Position numbers and translations under genes: made by a program. The notes under the pieces are model-generated. The model did not search any database. It was not told where the DNA came from and saw only the letters and a list, made by a program, of their open reading frames with translations. Of a stretch of 43,286 bases of DNA, positions 7,532-16,333 are shown one piece after another. Origin of the DNA: JAVBLT01 sp031553315 (lineage in GTDB: Bacteria > Verrucomicrobiota > Kiritimatiellia > RFP12 > DVOR01); NCBI GenBank assembly GCA_031553315.1, contig JAVBLT010000029.1:1-43286 (forward strand), written 5' to 3'. Numbering within the stretch: position 1 is the first letter of the stretch; each line of letters starts with the position of its first letter.

Positions 7532-9847
7532 ATGATTACCACGATTCAGAAACGCGACGGCCGGTCTGTGCCCTTTGATCTCTCGAAAATTTCAACCGCC
7601 ATCGGCAAAGCGCTCGAGCAGACCCGCGAAGCCGAGCTTGCCTCCATGAACGACCTTGAGCGCGGCGCGCTGGCCAGCTCGCTCGCAGTCAACGTGGCGC
7701 GGCTCTTCGCCGGCAAAACGGAATCGCCCGATATCGAAGCCATTCAAGACGGCGTCGAGCGCGTGCTCATGGAAGCGCACCTGCCTGAAACCGCCAAATG
7801 CTACATCCTCTACCGCGCCGAGCGTTCCCGCATCCGCGAGCGCAACACCCTGCTCATGCGCACACTCGACGACATCGTGCACGCCGATGCGAAAGATTCC
7901 GACGTGAAGCGCGAAAACGCCAATGTCGATGGCGACACCGCCATGGGCGCCATGCTCAAATTCGGTTCCGAAGCCTCCAAGCGCTATTACCTCAACACCA
8001 TGATCAAACCCGAGCACGCCCGCGCGCATGAATTGGGCGACATCCACATCCACGACCTCGATTTCTACTCCCTCACCATGACCTGCTGCCAGATCGACCT
8101 CGTGGGCCTGCTCCAGCGCGGGTTCAGCACCGGCCACGGCTTCCTCCGCCCGCCGAAAGACATCCGCAGCTTTTCCGCCCTCGCCTGCATCGCCATTCAA
8201 TCGAACCAGAACGACCAGCACGGCGGCCAATCCGTGCCCAACTTCGACCGCGCCATGGCCCTGGGCGTGCGCTACACCTTCGCCAAGCAATACAAGCTCG
8301 CCTTCGCCAGCGCCATGGAGCTGCTCGCGCCCGAAACGGAAATCCCCCCCGCCATGCCCTTCCCCAACGCCATCACCGATGTGGCCGCCGTGCGCGAACA
8401 GGAGCGCGAAACCCTTGAGAAAACCGGCCTCGCCGCCGCCGTTGTTGAAAAAGTGCTCGCCTACGCCGAAAGCAACGCCCTCAAAACCACCGAAAAATCG
8501 ACCTATCAGGCCATGGAGGCCCTCGTCCACAACCTCAACTCCATGCACAGCCGCGCCGGCGCACAGACCCCCTTCAGCTCCATCAACTACGGCACCGACA
8601 CCTCCCCCGAAGGCCGCATGGTCATCCGCAACCTTCTGCTGGCCACCCAGGCAGGCCTGGGCGACGGCGAGACCCCCATCTTCCCCATTCAGATTTTCCG
8701 CGTGAAAAAAGGCGTCAGCTTCGACCCCGGCGACCCCAACTACGACCTCTTCAAGCTCGCCTGCGAAGTCAGCGCCAAACGCCTCTTCCCCAACTTCGCC
8801 TTCCAAGACGCCCCCTTCAACGCCCAGTTCCACGACCCCGCCCGCCCCGAAACCGAAATCGCCTACATGGGCTGCCGCACCCGCGTGATGGCCAACGAAG
8901 CCGACCCCGCCAACGCAATCACCTGGAGCCGCGGCAACCTCAGCTTCACCAGCGTCAACCTCCCCCGCCTCGCCATTCAGAGCCGCGGCGACCTCCACGC
9001 CTTCTTTCGCCAGCTCGACGCCATGCTCCTGCTCGTGAAAGAACAGCTCCTCGAGCGCTATGAAGTGCAATGCCGCAAACGCGTGCGCAACTTCCCCTTC
9101 CTCATGGGCGAAGGCATCTGGCTCGGATCCGAAACGCTTGAGGCCGACGACGAGATCCGCCCCGTGCTCAAGCACGGCACCCTCAGCATCGGCTTCATCG
9201 GCCTTGCCGAAACCCTCAAAGCCCTCATCGGCAGCCACCACGGCGAATCGGAAGCCGCCCAGGAGCTCGGCCTCAAAATCGTCAAACACATGCGCGCTTA
9301 CTGCGACGGACTCTGCCGCGAAACCGGCCTCAACTTCTCCCTCCTCGCCACCCCCGCCGAAGGCCTTTCCGGCCGCTTCGTGCGCATGGATCGGCGCCGT
9401 TTCGGCGAAATGCCCGAAATCACCGACCGCCCGTATTACACCAACAGCTTCCACATCCCCGTTTACCACACCATCTCCGCCTTCAAAAAAATTGACCTCG
9501 AAGCCCCCTACCACACCCACACCAACGCCGGCCACATCACCTACGTGGAGCTCGACGGAAAAATGGCCGACAACATCGAAGCCTTCGAGCGCATCATCCG
9601 CCACATGGCCGCCGCCGGCGTGGGCTACGGCTCCGTGAACCACCCCCTCGACCGCGACCCCGCGTGCGGGTATCGCGGAATCATCGGCGACGTATGCCCC
9701 AAATGCGGCCGCCGCGAATCGCAAGGGCCTCGTTTCGAGCGCATTCGCCGCATCACCGGTTACCTTGTGGGCACCCTTGACCGTTTCAACAACGGCAAGC
9801 GCGCGGAAGTGCGCGACCGCGTGAAACACACAAAAGGCCTTGAATGA
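7532..9847 (+). CDS. nrdD: Anaerobic (class III) ribonucleoside-triphosphate reductase
   Basis: Glycyl-radical enzyme reducing ribonucleotides to deoxyribonucleotides without oxygen; 771 aa. An ATP-cone (residues about 1-90, beginning ITTIQKRDGRSVPFD) gives allosteric control. The catalytic barrel has the expected HIHDLDFYSLTMTCCQ and the GQSVPNFD strand. The radical glycine is Gly743 in RRITGYLVGTL. The C-terminal zinc site region reads DPACGY then VCPKCGR, so only three of the usual four cysteines are present, a variant I recall from gut anaerobes. I start at the ATG 7532, with TGGAG six nt before it, because an alternative at 7505 adds nine residues ahead of the conserved start. nrdG overlaps by 4 nt. 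Control is by tandem NrdR boxes. Confidence 0.95.
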   Translation: MITTIQKRDGRSVPFDLSKISTAIGKALEQTREAELASMNDLERGALASSLAVNVARLFAGKTESPDIEAIQDGVERVLMEAHLPETAKCYILYRAERSRIRERNTLLMRTLDDIVHADAKDSDVKRENANVDGDTAMGAMLKFGSEASKRYYLNTMIKPEHARAHELGDIHIHDLDFYSLTMTCCQIDLVGLLQRGFSTGHGFLRPPKDIRSFSALACIAIQSNQNDQHGGQSVPNFDRAMALGVRYTFAKQYKLAFASAMELLAPETEIPPAMPFPNAITDVAAVREQERETLEKTGLAAAVVEKVLAYAESNALKTTEKSTYQAMEALVHNLNSMHSRAGAQTPFSSINYGTDTSPEGRMVIRNLLLATQAGLGDGETPIFPIQIFRVKKGVSFDPGDPNYDLFKLACEVSAKRLFPNFAFQDAPFNAQFHDPARPETEIAYMGCRTRVMANEADPANAITWSRGNLSFTSVNLPRLAIQSRGDLHAFFRQLDAMLLLVKEQLLERYEVQCRKRVRNFPFLMGEGIWLGSETLEADDEIRPVLKHGTLSIGFIGLAETLKALIGSHHGESEAAQELGLKIVKHMRAYCDGLCRETGLNFSLLATPAEGLSGRFVRMDRRRFGEMPEITDRPYYTNSFHIPVYHTISAFKKIDLEAPYHTHTNAGHITYVELDGKMADNIEAFERIIRHMAAAGVGYGSVNHPLDRDPACGYRGIIGDVCPKCGRRESQGPRFERIRRITGYLVGTLDRFNNGKRAEVRDRVKHTKGLE

Positions 9848-10344
9848 TTTATCTGCGCATCGCCGAATTGGTTCCCGAGTCGGTTGTAGACGGCCCCGGA
9901 TTCCGGTTCGCGGTTTTCGCCCAGGGGTGCCCCCACCGATGCAAGGGCTGCCACAATCCCGAAACGCACGCCCCCGATGGCGGCACGAGGATGTCCGTCC
10001 TGGCCGTCATCCGCGCCATTCGCAAGACCATGCACACGCTCGGCGGCGTGACCTTCAGCGGCGGCGAACCCTTTTGCCAGCCGGAGCCCCTTGCCTTCAT
10101 TGCCCGCTGGTGCAAACGCAAACACCTCTCCGTGATGTGCTACTCCGGCTACACCTATGAGCGCCTCTCCACCGACCTCTTCGCCTGGCGCCTCCTCAAC
10201 GAGATCGATCTGCTCATGGACGGCCCCTTTGTACTCGCCCGCCGTTCGCTTGATTTGCGCTTCCGCGGCTCCTCCAACCAACGCTTCATCGACCTGCGCA
10301 AAATCCGCGCCGGCGCCTCCCTCCAGGAAGCCATCATCCATTGA
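9844..10344 (+). CDS. nrdG: Anaerobic ribonucleotide reductase activating protein (radical SAM)
   Basis: Radical-SAM activase that installs the glycyl radical on NrdD; 166 aa. The cluster cysteines are in GCPHRCKGCHNP (Cys29, Cys33, Cys36, a CX3CX2C motif). The SAM-binding GGE motif follows in VTFSGGEPFCQ. MDGPFV and RGSSNQRFID near the C-terminus are typical of NrdG. The start overlaps the nrdD stop (ATGA), so the two proteins are made together. A terminator hairpin begins inside the last codons. Confidence 0.95.
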   Translation: MIYLRIAELVPESVVDGPGFRFAVFAQGCPHRCKGCHNPETHAPDGGTRMSVLAVIRAIRKTMHTLGGVTFSGGEPFCQPEPLAFIARWCKRKHLSVMCYSGYTYERLSTDLFAWRLLNEIDLLMDGPFVLARRSLDLRFRGSSNQRFIDLRKIRAGASLQEAIIH

Positions 10345-10362
10345 CCGGCCTTCCATTTTTTT
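10326..10362 (+). terminator. Intrinsic terminator of nrdDG
   Basis: GGAAGCC (10326-10332) pairs with GGCCTTCC (10347-10354) with one bulged C and a 14-nt loop, followed by seven T at 10356-10362. The hairpin overlaps the nrdG stop codon. Confidence 0.55.
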
Positions 10363-10407
10363 ACAGAGGCGTTGTGAATTTATAAGCGGTTTTTTTTATA
10401 ATTTTGA

Positions 10408-10437
10408 TTGACTCTCTAAACGCGAATCCTGTACACT
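10408..10437 (+). promoter_or_regulatory. Promoter of the autotransporter-type gene, TTGACT-N18-TACACT
   Basis: TTGACT (10408-10413) and TACACT (10432-10437), spacer 18 nt, about 50 nt before the start codon. The hexamers and the three bases after the -35 (CTC) are identical to those of the nrdDG promoter. Confidence 0.65.
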
Positions 10438-10486
10438 CTCCTCGAGGTTGCAAACTGTTCATTTTTTCATACTGAAAGGGCCTTTT

Positions 10487-11800
10487 ATGAATCGTGCCGC
10501 TCTGATTACCCTGTTGGCCATACCTGTTTTTTCCTTCAACGCCCAAGCTGCGGCCACCGCTTATACCCGCGCGCTCAACGCCGATGGCGCCTGGTTCGCC
10601 GCAGGCGCCTGGAACGGATCCACCTGGATCAATCCCACAGCCGGCAATACCGCCACCGCCGCCATTACCACGAGCGGCGGCAACCCGCTCACGCTGACCC
10701 TTGACCAGGCCGTCACCCTCAACGGCCTCTCCCTCGCCGGCGCCGCCGACCTCACCCTTGCCGGTCAAGCCCTCTCAGCCACCACCACCGGAGCATTCGC
10801 CATTCCTTCCGGCAAAACGTTCGCGATCCAAGCCCCCTTTTCCTGGACAACCTCGGGAACCGTCACCCTTTCCAACGGGACTCTGCTTCTTTCGGGCCCC
10901 ACTCAAACCCTCGCCCTTGCCAGCGTCATTCAAATGAATGGGGGCTGCCTCGAATTTGCTTCAGGCACGGTCTCAATCAGGAACGACGCCACCAATGGCA
11001 ATGCCCTCAACATGACCAACCCGGCGAGTGAAATCCGTTTCACCGGCAACGCAAACGTCACCATTTCCGCTAAAAACGCCGCCATCCTCACACAAGGCGG
11101 AGCCGCCACAGCCGCTAAAAAAGCGACCTTCCGCCTCAAAGACTCAGCCAAAGTGACGATTTCCGGCGGTGCCTTCTACATGGGAGCCTCCACAAAAAAC
11201 GCCCAAAGCGACTTCATCCAGGATGGCGGCGAATTCAATATGCTCTCATCCGGTTTCCGGATCGGCCACAATTCCCCCTCAGACTACGGAGCCGAAGCCA
11301 CCTACACCATGAACCGCGGCAACCTCAACGTGCCCAACACCGATCTCGAAGTCGGCCGCGATTGCGCCGGCGCGCTCATTGTCAATGACGGCAACGTGCA
11401 AGCCCGCCGAATTTACGTGGGCATAAACACCCAAACCGGGCGCGTTCAGTTCAACGGCGGCACCATCACCCTTGGCCCCTCCGGAATCAATACCCCCAAA
11501 CCCGCCAACGCCACCCTCGACCTTGGCGCCGCCACCCTCGCCACGTTCCCCACCAACAGCTGGGCGATGACGGACTTTGCGAGCGTGGGCCTTACCAGCG
11601 CCACCCCCGGCACCATTTTCGTCCCCGCCGCAGGCCAGACCATCGCCCTTTCCTCGCCGCTCACCGGCGCCGGCCGCCTCGTGCTCGACGGCGAAGGGAC
11701 GCTTCTGCTCAACGCCGCCTCCGCCAACACCTTCACCGGCGGCCTCGAAATCCGCAAAGGCACGCTCGCCATCGGCGCCGCCAATCAGGTTCCCGCCTGA
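10487..11800 (+). CDS. Autotransporter-type beta-strand repeat surface protein, N-terminal part ending at an in-frame TGA
   Basis: 437 codons from the ATG at 10487, preceded by GAAAGG. An earlier in-frame ATG (10448) would put extra residues ahead of the signal peptide. The signal peptide is MNRAALITLLAIPVFSFNAQA. The mature protein is low-complexity Ala/Thr/Gly/Leu-rich parallel beta-helix sequence with the FTGGLEIRKGTLAIGAANQVP unit (autotransporter-associated beta-strand repeat). The TGA at 11798-11800 cuts the gene, but the same frame continues without interruption in composition or repeat pattern to 13759. Expected location is the cell surface or outside the cell. The part translated without readthrough is a bare half passenger. 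Cause may be a recent nonsense mutation or a sequencing error. Confidence 0.75.
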   Translation: MNRAALITLLAIPVFSFNAQAAATAYTRALNADGAWFAAGAWNGSTWINPTAGNTATAAITTSGGNPLTLTLDQAVTLNGLSLAGAADLTLAGQALSATTTGAFAIPSGKTFAIQAPFSWTTSGTVTLSNGTLLLSGPTQTLALASVIQMNGGCLEFASGTVSIRNDATNGNALNMTNPASEIRFTGNANVTISAKNAAILTQGGAATAAKKATFRLKDSAKVTISGGAFYMGASTKNAQSDFIQDGGEFNMLSSGFRIGHNSPSDYGAEATYTMNRGNLNVPNTDLEVGRDCAGALIVNDGNVQARRIYVGINTQTGRVQFNGGTITLGPSGINTPKPANATLDLGAATLATFPTNSWAMTDFASVGLTSATPGTIFVPAAGQTIALSSPLTGAGRLVLDGEGTLLLNAASANTFTGGLEIRKGTLAIGAANQVPA

Positions 11801-11857
11801 CCGGCAACCCTCACCCTCACCGCCGGTTTCGGGCTCGAGCTCGCCGGAACCAGCGCC

Positions 11858-13759
11858 ATGACCGTGAGCGCCCCCGCCACCGCCCTCACGCTCAACGGCG
11901 GCATCCTCGGCATGAAAATCGCCCACCCCACCGGCTCGGATCACCTTCAGGTGGCCGCGCTCGCGCTTGGCGCGGCCGACACCACGCTCAACCTCGCCTT
12001 TGGCAATGCGCCCCCCGGCGTTTACACCCTCGTCACCGCCGGCTCGCCCATCGAAAACCCGGAAAACATCACACACCTCAACATCCCCCGGATTCCCCCT
12101 GAAACCGCCACCGAAATCTCAATCAGCGAAGACGGCAAATCGGTGATCCTCACCGTCGCCAGCCTCAAATCCCTCGCCTGGCAGCAAAGCACCGGTATAT
12201 GGTCCGTTACGGCTCCCGATCTCTGGAGCGATCTCAACAATCCCGAGCGCCCCCGCACCTATTCCGACGATTACAGCGTGAATTTCAATACCCTCGGCAG
12301 CGGCGAGGCCACCGTCAGCGTCGCCGGAACCGTCTCGCCGCTCTTCATGGCGTTCAACAACCCTTCAACCGCATATACCTTCACCGACGGCGGGTCGGGC
12401 AGTATTGTCATCCCCGCCGCGATTGGCCTTGAAACCGCCGCCGGCGGGCAGCCAGTCGCCATCAACGTACCCCTCACACTCAGCAAGAGCCTTTTCGTTT
12501 CGGAAAACAGCGCCCTCACGCTCGGAGCCGCCTTCGGGGGCGGTTTTACCCCCGCCGCAGCCGTCTACAACGCCTCCCTCACGCTTCAACCCGGATCCAC
12601 GCTCACGTTTGCCAGCGGCATCGAGCAAACCATCGACGCAGCCTTCAGCGGCTCAGGCACCATCGTGAAAACCGGCGGCGGCACCCTCATCCTCAACAAA
12701 GCGCCGGCCGCCTTCTCCGGCCAGATTCAGGCCAACGGCGGCCTGATCAAGCTCAACGCGGCCTCCTTCTTCCAAAACCCCGCCTACCTCGCGCAAGACG
12801 CCTACCCGCTGCTTATCGGCGACAACGCCTCCGTGTTTCTCTACGCGGGCGCCATCCAGGCCACCGCCGGCATGGCCGGAAGCAACTTCGCCCGCCTCGC
12901 CACAGGCGCCACACTCCAGCACGAGGGCTACAACCATAACCAGCAAAGCCGGATCCGGGTCGACGGCAATGCCAAAATCATCAATGGAAGCGGTTACGCC
13001 TGGGTGGCTTACCCCGCCGCCGTCTTCGAAGTCACGGCCGGAACGGCTGAATTTTCTGAAAACGCGGTCAATACCAGCGGAGCCGCCTTCACATTGGCGG
13101 GCGGGAACAGCGCCAGCGACCGCGTCACCTTCGACGTCGCCCCCGGCGCCGGCTTCACCTTTACCGGCAGCATCCATATCTACGGCAACACAACCCTCAC
13201 CGGCATCCGCAAACGCGGCGGCGGCGCCATGACCATTGAAAAGGAAAGCACGCGCGCCCTCACCGTCGCCAACAACTATGCAACCGGCGTTTTCTCCTTC
13301 GACCTCCCCTTCGACGTGGAAGCGGGTCGGCTCACCCTCAACCGGACCAACATCACCGGAACAGGCACCTACACCGCCTTCAGCGGCGCCGTCATCGGCG
13401 GCAGCGGCGTCATTGGCGAAGGCGGCACGCTCGCGGCCCAACCGGGCGGCGTCATCGAAACCGGCCTGACCGCCGCCAACCTCACGCTTGAGGCCGGCGC
13501 AACCATCGCCGTGACAGCCGAACCGGCCACACTCGCAACCACCGGAGCGCTGACCCTCCCCGACCCCACCCTGATCAACGCCGACGCCGTCAGCCTCGGC
13601 GCCTACGGAAAATTCTGCGATGTGCTCACCTGGGTCGGCGAAGCCCCCGCCGCAGGCTTCGCCCTGACCGGCGCAAAGAGGAGCCATTTCTACCTTGTGA
13701 AAACCGCCTCCTCCCTGCAACTCTGGCGCCGCACCGGCATCCTGATTTCCCTGCATTGA
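11858..13759 (+). CDS. Autotransporter-type repeat protein, C-terminal part (same frame after the TGA)
   Basis: This is the continuation of the preceding frame. Codons 11801-11857 also fit the repeat protein (PATLTLTAGFGLELAG), so 11858 is just the next ATG and has no ribosome site of its own. The whole original gene would be 10487-13759, about 1,090 residues. It continues with beta-helix repeats such as GSGTIVKTGGGTLILNK and ends in a compact domain (DVLTWVGEAPAAGFALTGA) common at the end of such proteins in Kiritimatiellota-like bacteria. I see no outer-membrane beta-barrel and no PEP-CTERM or type IX sorting signal, so export beyond the Sec signal is unexplained. Independent expression of this piece is unlikely. 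Confidence 0.6.
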   Translation: MTVSAPATALTLNGGILGMKIAHPTGSDHLQVAALALGAADTTLNLAFGNAPPGVYTLVTAGSPIENPENITHLNIPRIPPETATEISISEDGKSVILTVASLKSLAWQQSTGIWSVTAPDLWSDLNNPERPRTYSDDYSVNFNTLGSGEATVSVAGTVSPLFMAFNNPSTAYTFTDGGSGSIVIPAAIGLETAAGGQPVAINVPLTLSKSLFVSENSALTLGAAFGGGFTPAAAVYNASLTLQPGSTLTFASGIEQTIDAAFSGSGTIVKTGGGTLILNKAPAAFSGQIQANGGLIKLNAASFFQNPAYLAQDAYPLLIGDNASVFLYAGAIQATAGMAGSNFARLATGATLQHEGYNHNQQSRIRVDGNAKIINGSGYAWVAYPAAVFEVTAGTAEFSENAVNTSGAAFTLAGGNSASDRVTFDVAPGAGFTFTGSIHIYGNTTLTGIRKRGGGAMTIEKESTRALTVANNYATGVFSFDLPFDVEAGRLTLNRTNITGTGTYTAFSGAVIGGSGVIGEGGTLAAQPGGVIETGLTAANLTLEAGATIAVTAEPATLATTGALTLPDPTLINADAVSLGAYGKFCDVLTWVGEAPAAGFALTGAKRSHFYLVKTASSLQLWRRTGILISLH

Positions 13760-13911
13760 TGGAAACAGGCGCAAAACAAACGCCCCCGCCTCGTTGATTT
13801 CCATCTCTATCGCCCCCCCGCGGCGAAATCGCCTTCCTCGCCGCCCGGAAGGCTCCCGGGTCGATCGCGATAAATACAACCGCGCCCTCTCCAGGCGCGT
13901 TGAAATTCAGC

Positions 13912-13940
13912 TTCAAAAATAATCCGTTTTCAGGTATCCT
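13912..13940 (+). promoter_or_regulatory. Probable ilvD promoter
   Basis: TTCAAA (13912-13917) and TATCCT (13935-13940), 17-nt spacer, about 30 nt before the ilvD start. In 13760-13911 I see no gene. A small hairpin, CGCGCC (13881-13886) with GGCGCG (13894-13899), followed by TTGAAATT, could be a weak terminator for the repeat-protein gene. Confidence 0.45.
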
Positions 13941-13970
13941 TTTCACCTTTCCTTTCAGAAAGGCCATTTT

Positions 13971-15641
13971 ATGAACAGCGATACCGTCAAAGCCGGCTAC
14001 CAGCATGCGCCCCACCGTTCGCTTCTCCGCGCGGCGGGAGTCACGACCGAAGAATTTAAAAAGCCCTTTATCGCCGTGTGCAGCTCTTACACCGATATCA
14101 TTCCCGGTCATGTGCACCTGCGCGAAGTGGCCGGCCTCGTCAAGGCCGAAATCCGCGCCGCGGGCGGCGTGCCGTTTGAGTTCGACACCATCGGCGTGTG
14201 CGACGGCATCGCGATGGGGCACAGCGGCATGAAGATGTCGCTCCCCAGCCGCGAGCTCATCGCCGACTGCGTGGAAACCATGCTCCGCGCCCATTGCTTC
14301 GACGCGGCGATCTGCATCCCCAACTGCGATAAAATCGTCCCCGGAATGCTGATGGGCGCCCTGCGCGTCAACATTCCCGCCCTTTTCGTCAGCGGCGGCC
14401 CCATGCTCGCGGGCAAAAACCCGCTGACCGGAAAAGCCTCCGACCTCAACACCGTGTTCGAAGCCGTGGCCGAATACAAAAACGGCAAAATCACCGAAGC
14501 CCAGCTCGATTCCATCGAAGAAACCTCCTGCCCCGGCTGCGGATCCTGCTCCGGCATGTTCACGGCCAACTCCATGAACTGCCTCTGCGAAGGCATCGGC
14601 ATGGCATTGCCGGGGAACGGAACAATACCGGCGGTCGACCCCGCGCGCAAGGCGCTCTGGAAAACCGCCGCCCGCCGCATCGTGGAAATGGCGCTCGCCG
14701 AAGGCCCCAAACCGCGCGACATCGTGACGCTTTCCGCAGTGGACAACGCGTTCGCGCTCGACATGGCCATGGGCGGCTCCTCCAACACCGTGCTCCACAC
14801 CCTCGCCATCGCCCGCGAGGCCGGCCTGGTCTACGACCTCAAGCGCATCAACGGCATCTCCAGGCGCTGCCCCAACGTCTGCAAAGTCGCCCCCTCCTGC
14901 CAGTATCACATGGAAGACGTGCACGCCGCCGGCGGCATCCCCGCCATTTTGAAGCGCATCGCCGCCGTCGACGGGTTGCTTGACCTCACCGCCCAAACCG
15001 TTTCCGGCCAGACCATCGGTGAAATCGCCGCCGCCGCCGAAGTGAAAAACGACCAGGTCATCCGCCCCCTTGAAAACCCCTACAGCCGTGAAGGCGGCCT
15101 CACCATCCTGCACGGCAACCTCGCCGAACAGGGCGCGGTCGTGAAGCGCGCAGGGGTCTATGAATCGATGCTGGTCTTCACCGGCGAGGCGATTTGCTTC
15201 AACTCGCAGGAAGAAGCGTGCGACGGCATCCTCGCGGGCAAAGTCAAGCCCGGCCATGTGGTCGTGATTCGCGGCGAAGGCCCGCGCGGCGGCCCCGGCA
15301 TGCAGGAAATGCTCGCCCCCACCGCCTACATCATCGGCGCGGGCCTCGGCGAATCGGTGGCGCTCATCACCGACGGCCGCTTCTCCGGCGCCACCCACGG
15401 CGCGTGCATCGGCCACGTGTCGCCCGAGGCTGCGGAAGGCGGCCTCATCGGCCTGCTCAACGATGGCGATACAATCCATATCGACATCCCCGGGCGCACC
15501 CTCGAAGCCCGCCTCTGCGAAGCCGAAATCGCCGCCCGCCGCGCCGCCGCCAAACCCTGGCCCCCCCGCGCCGTCACCGGCTGGCTCCGCCGCTACGCCA
15601 AGCTCGTGGGCAACGCCTCCACCGGCGCGGTGCTGGAGTAG
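13971..15641 (+). CDS. ilvD: Dihydroxy-acid dehydratase
   Basis: Converts dihydroxy-acids to 2-keto acids, the third common step of valine and isoleucine synthesis, also supplying ketoisovalerate for pantothenate (panC lies 3.7 kb downstream). 556 aa, the usual length. Iron-sulfur and metal ligands are visible in IPNCDKIVPGML and TSCPGCGSCSGMFTANSMNC. GNGTIPAVDP, MAMGGSSNTVLH and the C-terminal ITDGRFSGATHG with GHVSPEA are family hallmarks. AGAAAGG precedes the ATG. It is probably transcribed alone, since folE has its own promoter. Confidence 0.95.
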   Translation: MNSDTVKAGYQHAPHRSLLRAAGVTTEEFKKPFIAVCSSYTDIIPGHVHLREVAGLVKAEIRAAGGVPFEFDTIGVCDGIAMGHSGMKMSLPSRELIADCVETMLRAHCFDAAICIPNCDKIVPGMLMGALRVNIPALFVSGGPMLAGKNPLTGKASDLNTVFEAVAEYKNGKITEAQLDSIEETSCPGCGSCSGMFTANSMNCLCEGIGMALPGNGTIPAVDPARKALWKTAARRIVEMALAEGPKPRDIVTLSAVDNAFALDMAMGGSSNTVLHTLAIAREAGLVYDLKRINGISRRCPNVCKVAPSCQYHMEDVHAAGGIPAILKRIAAVDGLLDLTAQTVSGQTIGEIAAAAEVKNDQVIRPLENPYSREGGLTILHGNLAEQGAVVKRAGVYESMLVFTGEAICFNSQEEACDGILAGKVKPGHVVVIRGEGPRGGPGMQEMLAPTAYIIGAGLGESVALITDGRFSGATHGACIGHVSPEAAEGGLIGLLNDGDTIHIDIPGRTLEARLCEAEIAARRAAAKPWPPRAVTGWLRRYAKLVGNASTGAVLE

Positions 15642-15684
15642 AGCCGTCATTCTCAATTATTTAAAAACATCAACGGGTGCGGGC

Positions 15685-15713
15685 TTGCTCTTTTGAAGGA
15701 AGTGGGGTAAAAT
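15685..15713 (+). promoter_or_regulatory. Promoter of the folE operon
   Basis: TTGCTC (15685-15690) and TAAAAT (15708-15713) with a 17-nt spacer, 28 nt before the folE start. Confidence 0.6.
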
Positions 15714-15741
15714 CACCCTTATTTTTCACTGGAGAAGCAAT

Positions 15742-16320
15742 ATGGCAGAGGAAACGCTTTTTGAGCCGAATCAGGAGCGGATTCAGGGTCTGGTCCGGCA
15801 GTTGTTAATCGAGCTGGGCGAAGATCCCGACCGCGAAGGGTTGCGCGGCACGCCGGGGCGCGTGGCCAAATCGCTGGCTTTTCTCACGCGCGGTTACCGG
15901 CAAACCCCCCGCCAGGTGCTCAACAAAGCCGTTTTCAGCTCCCCCGCCAACAACATGATCATCGTGCGCGACATCGAGGTCTACAGCCTCTGCGAACACC
16001 ACATGCTCCCTTTTTACGGCCGCTGCCACGTGGGATACATCTCGTGCGGCAAGGTGCTGGGCGTGAGCAAAATCGCGCGCATTGTGGATTGTTTCGCCCG
16101 CCGCCTGCAAATTCAGGAACGCCTCACCGAACAGATCGCCGAAGCCATTCAAGACATCTCCGGCGCCGAAGGAGTCGGAGTGGTCATGAACGCCAAGCAC
16201 CTCTGCATGATGATGCGGGGCGTGGAAAAACAGAATTCCGAAATGGTCACCTCCACCGTGCTGGGCAGCTTCCGCTGCAGCCCCGAGGTGCGCGCCGAGT
16301 TTATGAGCCTGGTCCGATAG
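15742..16320 (+). CDS. folE: GTP cyclohydrolase I
   Basis: Converts GTP to 7,8-dihydroneopterin triphosphate, the first step of folate synthesis and the source of queuosine precursors; 192 aa. Zinc and catalytic residues appear in YSLCEHHMLPFYG and in KHLCMMMRGVEKQNS. The N-terminal REGLRGTPGRVAKS is typical. TGGAG precedes the ATG. It heads an apparent operon: the next gene starts 13 nt after its stop. Folate made here serves fmt and the AICAR transformylase elsewhere in the window. Confidence 0.95.
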   Translation: MAEETLFEPNQERIQGLVRQLLIELGEDPDREGLRGTPGRVAKSLAFLTRGYRQTPRQVLNKAVFSSPANNMIIVRDIEVYSLCEHHMLPFYGRCHVGYISCGKVLGVSKIARIVDCFARRLQIQERLTEQIAEAIQDISGAEGVGVVMNAKHLCMMMRGVEKQNSEMVTSTVLGSFRCSPEVRAEFMSLVR

Positions 16321-16333
16321 AAAGAGGTTTTTT

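Noticed and set aside
7592..9829. 745-codon open frame on the minus strand opposite nrdD
   Set aside because: It is a mirror of the biased codon use of nrdD: Gly/Ala/Val/Glu/His-rich without domains. Similar antisense frames lie opposite other genes here.
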